Origin: Irineochytrium annulatum
Taxonomy: Eukaryota; Chytridiomycota; Chytridiomycetes; Chytridiales; Chytridiaceae
Assembly: GCA_027600665.1 (NCBI GenBank)
Contig: JADGJL010000161.1
Coordinates: 1-35,999, forward strand
Reading direction: 5' to 3'
Length of the DNA stretch: 35,999 nucleotides
In this document: positions 28,367-35,999 of the stretch, piece by piece
Numbering within the stretch: position 1 is the stretch's first letter
Layout: each line of letters opens with the position of its first letter
Position numbers and translations under genes: made by a program
Notes under the pieces: model-generated
Told to the model about the DNA's origin: nothing
The model's database searches: none
What the model saw: only the letters and a program-made list of their open reading frames with translations

Positions 28367-31302
28367 ATGAAGCGTGGCCTTTCCACCGACGGCGGGCCGG
28401 CCGCAAAACGTTTGCATCAAGACGCCGGGAGCGATCCGCCAGCAATTGAGGAGACTGACGAGGATGTAGGTTGTTAATCATCGTTCCCCCCGCATAATTC
28501 CGCGAAGGATCCACTGCTGGTGTTCCAGAAGCAGGCGATATGGAGGAGAATGCAAGAGTATAAGAGGGAGCTCCAGAAGACGAACGACCGCATGGCTTCA
28601 ATGGACGAAACACAGCGCCAGTTTGAGGGGAAGACGGCGATGTTTATGCGATGCCTCTCGGAGGTGCGGTGCCCATGTCCGCAGCAGGGATTAATGAGCA
28701 GATTTCGCTTGATCTTACGTCCATGATTTCCGACGCCAAAGGGGCGCCGGCTCTGAATTCTGAACGAGCGTCAGCATTTTTGAGCGCGATGAAGAGTGGC
28801 GGTGATCATGATATCGCATCGCGAACGATAGAGTCTTGGCGATTGGAGTTGAAGGGACTTACGGGGAAGCTTTTAAATGCGCTGTATAATGGTACCATTA
28901 CTGAATGCCGACATTCCTCATTTTGTAGGGTCCGCACAAATCTCGGTAGAAAAAAACTTGAACCGATGTACGAAGCTTACGGAGGAGGTCTGTTGTGACG
29001 TGGTGTCACAAGCCACTGACATGTCATGCAGAATGCATCCTTGCAAGTATCCCTATCGTTAAGCGCAAGGAAGGTCGAGGAGCTGCAAGCGGAGCTGGAG
29101 GAGGCAAAAGCCTCGGTTATAGTGGCTGAGCGAAAACTTGACCGCATACGGCTGTCCTCTGGTGCCGGGAAGGACGGTCCTATGTCCTCAACGGAGGTGC
29201 CCTAAATAATTTTTGTCATTAATTCACTATCTGTTAGGGAAAGAACGTGGGAGATGAGACTTCTGCGGCATTTCTTGCGGAGGGCAGACTGAAAGAAATC
29301 AATGATTTGAACCTGGAAAAGATCGAACTTCTTCAGAAGTTAGATGCGGTAAAGCTGCAAGTAGGTGTGATTTAAGTCAAAAAATCTCATTGTTTACTGG
29401 CGTTAAGGAATTCCGGATGATAAGATCAAAGAGACCGCTATTTATCAGAACCTGGAGGCGGAGTTTTTTTACCATCAAAACGAAAACATGGTGCTGAAGA
29501 TCCGCTTGGAAAAAACCACGGCTGAGCTGGAAGACCTTACTTTGGAACGAAGGAAGTTCATGGAAACTTTAGCTGTGAGCTGTTAGAGAGGCAGTTCTGA
29601 ATTTTAACGGCAGTAGGCTGAGGAGGAAGCCCGCAGGAAGACTGTGGAGCAAGAGCTTCGAAAACTTGAGGCGGATCTCACTCGAGTCCGTGGCAATCGT
29701 GACAATCTGCAGCATAATCTCGAGTTGCGATCCTCTAAAGACGATGTCGATCTGAAACATAGTCAAGAAATTCGCGGCTTGGCGAACTCGCTGAAGGTAT
29801 TCGGCAAGCTTTGACCTCCTCGTTTACGACGTCGCAGAACCGGATTAAATTTTTGGAAACAAATATAGACCGGTTAAGGCTGAAGGCAGCGATGGAAAGG
29901 GGTGATAACTTCTGGTTGGATTTTTTTATGAGTGGGGAGAATTTGTCGCTGGATGATCTTCGATCTCGGCTGCAGTTTGGTGCTGGAGACGTGCGCCAGT
30001 ACTTACGTGCTATTCAGAAAGGCCGAATCTCGTGTTGCTCAGCTTGAAGAAGCTGCACAGGCTATTGACGCTGCACAATACGACTTACGAGAAAAGGCAA
30101 AAGTGAGGTCCTCGCGCATACGTGTCTATCTAAGTCATTGAAGATCATTCAGTCAGAGCGGCGATTGCATGATGAAATCACGAAGTTGCGCGAACGAGTT
30201 GCGGTTTACGACAGCAACGGCCACGCGGACATGCAGAATAGAATTAAAGACTTAGAGCAAAAAGTGGAATACTACCAAAAGGTAACGACATGCATGCACC
30301 TTTTTTTTTTTCGCTAAATATAGCAAGTCGGAAGCACGCTTAATGGCGGAAGTTGATGCGATCGGTAAGGCATGGGGAGAAGCGGAGGACAAGAGTATGC
30401 GAAAGGTCTTGAACTTGACGGATAAGGAAGAGCATATAATACGACTGCTTGCGGAGGTACACGCGTATGATGTGGTTGCCGTTTACTTTACGAAGAAAAC
30501 GAAATATGATCAAAAGTGCGCGATGATGGCAAAGCAGCTGAATGTTGAAAAAAATCACAACATTGCCCTCAAGCGTCAATCCGAAAAGCAACTGGAACAG
30601 CTCCGGAAGTTGGAGGAACGAGAAAAGGCTCTGGTTCAGCAGCTGGTTCGACAAGAGATTTTTTTATGGCTAATAAAAATAGCAAAGCGTAGAGAAGGAT
30701 TTAATAGCGAAAACGCAGGTGGCTGATATTCATCGGCAAAAGGTTGCAGAGTTGATGAGAAAGGTGAGCGACTTGCAAGATAGGCTGGACAAGCTAGTGA
30801 CGAAACACGCTGAGGTAGAAAACCTTTTCGCTCGCGAGATGCAGAGCATTTAAACCATGCTCGTTAACAGGCAGAGAAACTGCTCCGGGAGAAGAGCAAG
30901 ACTTTGGTAGAGGAAGCAGATACAAAGAGACGTATAGCGGAACAGTACGAACTGCTACGGCGGAAAGCCGAGAACCCTGTCAAAGAAAAAGTTGTTGACC
31001 CCGGCTTACAAAAGGAATTGGATGAATACAAGGTAGCGTTTCTAATGTGCTGAAGATGATACTGATCTACTTTTTAAATATTTAAGCTTCTACTTAAATG
31101 CTCGAGCTGTACCAACAACTTCAAAACACACGTCCTGCTTAAGTGCATGCATACGTTCTGGTAAGCTTGACGCTACCTGCAATATATTTAACTACGTCAC
31201 AGCAAGGTGTGCATAGATGATCTGATCAACTCCCGGCAACGAAAGTGCCCCAAGTGCTCTATCCCCTTTAGTGCAAGTGACTCAAAGCAGTTCTTTTTGT
31301 AG
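28367..31302 (+). CDS. BRE1: Bre1/RNF20-type E3 ubiquitin ligase (histone H2B)
   Basis: Bre1 works with the E2 Rad6 to monoubiquitinate histone H2B in transcribed chromatin. The start is the ATG at 28367 (MKRGLSTDGGPAAKRLHQDA), with the early Bre1 block FQKQAIWRRMQEYKRELQK. A very long coiled coil follows (for example VEELQAELEEAKASVIVAER, LRSRLQKAESRVAQLEEAAQ). The C-terminus is a C3HC4 RING: CSSC at about 31098, CMHTFCKVC across the last intron, and CPKC, ending SIPFSASDSKQFFL-stop at 31302. About 17 introns of roughly 36-58 nt interrupt it. Two apparent frame breaks are explained by introns: 28659-28696 (38 nt, phase 0) and about 29972-30014 (43 nt, phase 2). All RING ligands are present, so the gene looks functional. 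It converges on TAPT1 with 8 bp between stops. Confidence 0.92.
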
Positions 31303-31310
31303 CAAATATA
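31303..31310. other. 8-bp gap between convergent stop codons
   Basis: The Bre1 TAG ends at 31302 and the TAPT1 TAG (read on the minus strand) occupies 31311-31313, leaving CAAATATA between them. The 3' untranslated regions and poly(A) signals of each gene must lie inside the other gene's coding sequence on the opposite strand. Confidence 0.85.
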
Positions 31311-34300
31311 CTATACAATCCGAGATTTCACCAGCAGGAAGCGATCGATGCGATCTAATTTATCATCCGGATAAATACTTTCTTCTCGTGGCCGGACAAA
31401 AGTGGGAGTAGTGCCTTTCTCTCCCATGGTGGGCCGAGCCTTACTTTGTGCAAATGCATCTTCGGCTCTTGGCGCGGGACTCTCATTCGACTCCGCAAGA
31501 CATTGTACGTGCGCTCTTGCGACCTTTATAAGATTAAGGCCAACAAGCAGCTTGAGGAAGACCAAACTACGAGAAGTTAAAGTTTTACTTTATTAGGATT
31601 AAACCAACCTGGAATATATAGTGATCAATATCATGCACCGAACTACGAGTTTCGCCATCATAGTCATCCACCACTGTCTCGCAAGAGGCTCTTGGAACCA
31701 TATCACCAACTCGGTGATGTAAAGAGCGATAGGTGCGACTATGTGTGACAATGACGCAGCCCGACTTACAAGTTTGCCGATGAAGAGGTCGGTCTTTAGT
31801 TGCGTTTTGTTTCCAAAGTAAAAGTCCCTAGCGCCGGAGCGTACAGCTTCCAGTATTGCCACGGGTGGCCTCATATCGAATGCCCACGAAAATGAACCAT
31901 GTTCATTCCCGTCTGCACTGCTTACGTCCAAATGATGCTGAATTCCTATCATTCTAAACGTTTGGAAGATAACCCGTATAACAAGGCAGGCTAGCGGTAT
32001 TGATACAAAGCCAATTCGCCGGGCCACCACCGGGGATTGGTCGACAAACGACTAAGTTTATCAGCACAGAAAGAAAATCAAACAATAGCACCATTCTTAT
32101 GGCGTCCTCGGCATACTCCCCGCTGCCGCATTTCTCTGCCGAGTCATAGGCCTTTCTCGATCCGCCGACCAAGTCTCGGCAAAGACTGTCTCTGAATCTG
32201 CCGTAAACCCCAGGACGGATTTGATTAAATTTGCAGATAAAGGCATGTTTCAGCCAATCAACGACAACTTCCGTGGCGAACACGGCAATTGACGGTGCCA
32301 AAAGCGTTCCTATAAACTCCGCTGCCGAGGACTTGAGAAAATTCGAGGGCAACTCGACGACGAAATGACATAATGCCATAAAGCTCTTGAAAACAGCCGT
32401 CGGAGTGACCTCGCTTAGTGAAAACGACGGCAGAGGACGAACCGCGTATGACGCGAAGTCATGAATGTTGAGAAAATGTGGAATAATGGATCCACCATTT
32501 AATTCCACAAGGTTACGGACGGTGATGATCATAAGAAAAACAGAGAGTTGGAATCGTTCCACCGTATCTAGCACCGGCTTAGCTCACGGACTTCTTCCAT
32601 TTGTCCTTACCGCTGCATGAAAGCTGAAACAGGTTTTCGCGCTCAAATCTCTTGAACACGCTGCCTTTTATCTCGACAAACTGATTGGAGAGTAGCAGTG
32701 TCAACAAGGCGTTGTTATAGCTGTTGACGGCAACATTCAGAGTCATAACTTGATAGAATAGCACCATTGCGTGGGCAAATACGTAGCACAAAGCAACGAG
32801 AAAATGAGTTACGCGTCCTAAACGCCTTCTCGCAGAGTAGCCCGCAGTCGCCAAGCGCCTACCGCCCGGGGCAGCAGAATATGCAGCAAAACCAGGAGGT
32901 TGAGACTGAACAGTTGCCTTGGAAAACAGAGAGTCCAGAATATCATGACCAAACGCACTGCATAGCTTATCGCAAATCTTTGAATAGTCACTATTGTTGC
33001 CCGACCTCAAGAATTCCAACCTCAAGCACATTGAAGATTACGTAGAGCTTAATGGTGGCCTGTCCCCTGACGGAGTGATACAGTTGTGAGGCATCCACGT
33101 TCTCAAGAAGGTAGCAGCAAAGCAAGACAAGGCAGCCTTTCATGATGTCACATTTTTGAGCTGACTTCATTCTTCCGGTTCGAAAGACGTATGATCTTAC
33201 AAAGGCAAGAATGGCTATAAAGATGCGGGCGGGAAGGATCGTGAAGATATAGAGAAAGGAGTCAAAGCAGACTACGTAGCCTAAGAATAAAAACTAGCAT
33301 CAACATGTTAGGCGCCTTTTTTTAATGCAGCAGTGCTGAAATCCACCTTCTCGAGCTCTTGTGGTACACTTAGGAAATTTTTCACGCGCTCTTTCTTGAG
33401 GTCGTGGGACTCGTCAAAGTCCGTACTGACGAGTTCTCCCTTAAAGTACTCCCAGAATTCCGACCCTCGGCCCGCACGGACTTTATATACGGCTCCCTCA
33501 TCAGCAGGGCAATCTGCCGGTATGGGATCACGCATTTCAGTCAACAATCCGTCATCAGAAGGTATCCCCAATGTCGGCGACATCAGCTCAAGTCTCGGCT
33601 GTCCAAGATGGGTCCCATTCCAGGTTAAAGTCTCGCCCACTTCCGTCCGGTTCCAATTATTGGCGCCGGCGCCAATATCCCGAAAGTTGTCGATATCTTC
33701 GACATCGTCCTCTGCCTCATTAAATGTGTCCGAAGGCACAATCGAGATCTCGTCGTCTTGCTCCGAGCCCTCCAATCGCGAATCCAAATCACCAATGGTT
33801 TCATGCCAACCGCATTCCGACGAAGAAGCCGGCCCGCGCGACGTAGGAGTGGGCGTCATCCGAGGCGACTCGTTTGAGCCGTGCGGTGTGATAGTCGCAG
33901 TATTGATTGGAAAAAAGTCCAGCTCGGCCACCCCTCGGTGGGTCCTGAGCTTGCTCTCGACTCGGCGGAACGAAGGTGATTCATGGAAGTGCCCGACATT
34001 CAGCATCTCACTTAAAGAGTTTCTAACAGGATCTAATTCCCCCGTTGATAACGACGGGTCGAAGTCGCCCTCGCGGACATGCCTGCTCTGAACGCGTCGA
34101 GTTCGTCAAGCTGCATGCAGGTCCAAGCGTAAGAAACTGCTCTCACTAGGTGTTGCGGATGTAGAGCGGTGGGGGCAAAAAACGCGCTGTCATCTGGTTT
34201 CGCTGAAAGCGGTACAGGCAGCCTGCTCTGCGGGGATGGAGACCGGTCGCGGGACATCCGGCGCTCCGTTGTGACGGTCACCGAGACAGACGGAAACTCT

Positions 34301-34365
34301 CCATCTGCCTTGGCATTGATGCCCGATGTGGATCGCGATCGCGATGGCGATGGTGATGGATGCAT
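31311..34365 (-). CDS. TAPT1: TAPT1/Emp65-family multi-pass membrane protein
   Basis: TAPT1 is a multi-pass membrane protein linked to the ciliary base and to development in animals; the yeast relative Emp65 works with Slp1 in the ER to protect folding proteins. The N-terminus (34365 to about 33500) is Ser-, Pro-, Asp- and Glu-rich and disordered. The family begins at SEFWEYFKGELVSTDF and VPQELEKVDF, then membrane segments from about 33280, followed by LCSAFGHDILDSLFSKATV, VMTLNVAVNSYNNALLTLLL, FVEIKGSVFKRFERENLFQL, AVDVVDWLKHAFI-like and KFNQIRPGVYGRFRDSLCRD blocks, and MLITIYS-SLVFLKLLVGL. The charged tail stops at 31311. The start is uncertain: MHPSPSPSRSRSTSG at 34365 is a natural choice, but the same frame is open to an ATG at 34629, adding 88 residues. 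Several short introns are present (for example near 31567-31610). Confidence 0.9.
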
Positions 34366-34609
34366 TAGGATTTGTTTGACCTTCGGGTCAACGGTTCCAG
34401 GGGTCAAAGCGGTCACGTGACCTATAACATGGTGGTAGGTAGAACCATGGATGAAAGCGACCCGGGTCAAAAGTACCTGGTTTGTGGCTTTATCTCGGAC
34501 AAAATCAGCATAATACACAGTCGTAATAAGAGATGTAATATAAGTGCGGAGCAAGGAGGCTGCGATGTAATATTTGTGGTGTTGTGTCTGAACGTTGACC
34601 GCGGACATC

Positions 34610-34809
34610 ATGGAGAGCGACGAGAACACGCAGCCTGCTCAGGGAATCCCCTTCGCTGAAGCGCTCGTATTTGCAAGTGTGCTACGTTTGGGGAGAAAAA
34701 GCCGAAGAAGATCAAACTCGCCACAGAGCGCCCTTTCAACATGTACAACATCAACCTCCATCTGAGAACGCACAAGGAGGAGAAGGTGTTGGAATTTATG
34801 AATTCTTGA
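34610..34809 (+). CDS. Possible small zinc-finger-like gene, doubtful
   Basis: I do not recognise a family. Frame one starts at the ATG at 34610 (MESDENTQPAQGIPFAEAL). Frame three from about 34664 to the TGA at 34809 reads ICKCATFGEKKPKKIKLATE then RPFNMYNINLHLRTHKEEK. The end NLHLRTH has the look of a C2H2 finger tail and is preceded by Cys-x-Cys, but the spacing is not standard. The two frames need an indel or an unseen upstream exon to join. An alternative 3' end uses a 60-nt intron (GTGTTGG...CTGTAG) after HKEEK to reach YFTLPDIKCVVN-stop. It lies immediately beside, and may overlap, the TAPT1 5' end. Confidence 0.25.
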
Positions 34810-35065
34810 TTATTGGTTTTCATATATCATTTTATTTGTCTGTAGTATTTTACATTGCCTGACATCAAGTGTGTAGTGAATTAGTTAGTTTTTGCCAGTC
34901 GGAATTTGAATAAGACGCAATTGAAGAAGTGATCATACAGAGTGCCTTACCCCGATACCTCGCAATAGGTTATGAGCCCCGAGCTCGATCTGCATTAAAT
35001 AATTGAAGATCAAGTCATTTACTATGAGATTTGCGAAAAAGGAAAAAGGAACAATGAGGGATTGA
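34810..35065. other. AT-rich spacer
   Basis: The base composition drops to AT-rich here compared with the rest of the window. I see no gene. It leads into the copia-like fragment. Confidence 0.4.
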
Positions 35066-35293
35066 TTGAACTGCCGACGTAAGCCACTGAAGATCAACTT
35101 GAACGCAAACTTTGCTGGACTATCGACTATGACTGGAATTAAGTCTAAGGACGAACTTTTTAGGACCAATACTATTTTCAATGCTGCTATTCTTAACTGG
35201 CCTGATTTTAAGTTCAAGGTGGATTTATATTTACAATTCAAAGAACTCGATTACATTATTGAACAATCAAGACAGGGCACGAACTTAGGATAA
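35066..35293 (+). mobile_element. Ty1/copia Gag-like fragment, probable retrotransposon relic
   Basis: The frame encodes MTGIKSKDELFRTNTIFNAA then ILNWPDFKFKVDLYLQFKEL and DYIIEQSRQGTNLG-stop. The pattern N-W-P-x-[FW]-K-[FW]-K-[VM]-x-L-Y-L-x-x-K-[ED]-L-x-x-[IV]-I-E is the start of copia-type Gag (UBN2-like) proteins. Only about 75 codons are present: no zinc knuckle, protease, integrase or reverse transcriptase follows, and I see no LTR. The surrounding AT-rich base use also differs from the genes to the left. It is best read as an isolated 5' piece of a degraded LTR element. A host gene derived from Gag is a less likely alternative. Confidence 0.45.
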
Positions 35294-35305
35294 CGCCAAG
35301 AGCGG

Positions 35306-35329
35306 AGCGGATCAATTTAATGATCCGCT
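35306..35329. repeat. Perfect hairpin: 9-bp stem, 6-nt loop
   Basis: AGCGGATCA and TGATCCGCT flank the loop ATTTAA with no mismatch. It lies 12 bp after the stop of the Gag-like fragment and just before composition switches from AT-rich to C-rich. It could be an element end, a terminator-like hairpin or a protein site. Confidence 0.75.
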
Positions 35330-35348
35330 AATCACAAATACACCGCCC

Positions 35349-35999
35349 ATGAATAATGCTAAGTCCTTACCAGAAGCACCGGCGCAGAGCAGAGCAAAAA
35401 ATCCCGACCATAAAATCATAACTCTGGGACGTGAGGCAATGATATATATGGTTACGAAGCAGGTGCATAAGGTGCCCCTTAGGCTCACCCGTACTGACAC
35501 CGACAGCAGCTGCCTCTCGTCCGCCTCCGACAACACCCCCGTCAACTTCACCTGGTCGCGCCCCCTGACCTCGCTCCACCCGCTCCCCCGCTGCCGCCAG
35601 CGCTCCTACACATCCACTGATGCTGCCCGCAGCCACCTCCGCTACCACCTCAAGACCCTACCACCCGCCGCAGCCGCCAACCTCCTTGCCAACTCCGCCG
35701 TCACCGCCCCATTCCGCTGCCTCCTGCTTGCCTCCTCCTCCTGGATGTGCGCCACCCACCTCACCATCTACCAAATATACCCACAACACCCGACCCTTTG
35801 TTGCCTCCGCCGGCTCTGATGACGGTCCCGCCGCATCCCTCCCTTGCCCGGCCTCCTGCGACGCGCCCGGGGTGATTGTCCACCCTATTCTGGTCGCCCC
35901 CGTCCTCGCCCCACACCCCAAATCCACCGTCACCCTGCTGGAGTGGACACCCGCCCTCCTCCTGTGAGTCCTCCAACACCCCATCCCACCACTCCCCAC
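35349..35999 (+). CDS. C-rich, possibly coding segment running off the right edge
   Basis: From about 35480 the plus strand is roughly half C with very little G, unlike anything else in the window. Two plus frames stay open. One spans 35349-35819 (from MNNAKSLPEAPAQSRAKNPD; later YTSTDAARSHLRYHLKTLPP). The other spans 35620-35967 and contains GVIVHPILVAPVLAPHPKST and VTLLEWTPALL, reaching GTGAGT, a consensus 5' splice site, at about 35965. I recognise neither. Open frames also run on the G-rich minus strand, as expected when composition is this skewed, so coding is uncertain. If real, the gene continues to the right. Confidence 0.3.

Noticed and set aside
28630..28700. Apparent frameshift in Bre1
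   Set aside because: A 38-nt GT-AG intron from 28659 to 28696 joins ...RCLSE to ISLDLTSM in phase 0, so the gene is intact there.
33333..34091. 252-codon plus-strand frame
   Set aside because: It is the complement of the TAPT1 N-terminal exon, whose minus reading leads into the conserved EFWEYFKGELVSTDF block.

Overview
This is nuclear DNA from a eukaryote, most likely a zoosporic (flagellated, chytrid-like) fungus. Every recognisable gene is cut by many short GT-AG introns, mostly 36-77 nt, often with a CTAAC/TTAAC-like branch site. The gene mix points the same way. A Ste50-type SAM-RA adaptor is a fungal signature. CFAP57 is an axonemal protein expected only in organisms with motile cilia. 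Exportin-7, DENND11 and TAPT1 are kept in early-diverging fungi, while exportin-7 is missing from the common yeasts. I cannot name a species. There are no operons; genes lie in convergent and divergent pairs.

Layout, left to right. The window opens with the 5' part of an unrecognised minus-strand gene (start near 428). A stretch of broken, coding-like sequence follows, roughly 600-1260, then a cluster of GCGGAA/TTCCGC words. The TOR kinase gene fills 1832-10875 on the minus strand and is complete from HEAT repeats to FATC. A 1.8 kb GC-rich divergent spacer separates it from an alpha-arrestin gene (12655-14168, +) with two PPEY motifs. CFAP57 (14346-18233, -) and DENND11 (18395-20349, +) are head to head over a 161-bp shared upstream region. 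Exportin-7 (20682-25411, -) begins with a 25-nt exon and a 19-nt micro-exon. Next come a Ste50-like SAM-RA adaptor (26191-27333, -), a Bre1/RNF20-type RING E3 ligase (28367-31302, +) and TAPT1/Emp65 (31311 to about 34365 or 34629, -). Only 8 bp separate the Bre1 and TAPT1 stop codons. The last 1.4 kb is accessory: a doubtful small zinc-finger-like gene, a Ty1/copia Gag-like fragment, a perfect 9-bp-stem hairpin, and an extremely C-rich, possibly coding segment that runs off the right edge.

Functional themes are nutrient and stress signalling (TOR; alpha-arrestin, a class that TORC1 controls in yeast; the Ste50 MAPK adaptor), flagellum or basal body (CFAP57, and TAPT1, which is cilium-linked in animals), membrane and nuclear traffic (DENND11, exportin-7) and chromatin (Bre1). 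I saw no tRNA, rRNA, CRISPR array or complete transposon. I found no convincing undescribed system. The least explained pieces are the gene at the left edge, the broken block at 600-1260, the 10.9-12.65 kb spacer and the C-rich right end.
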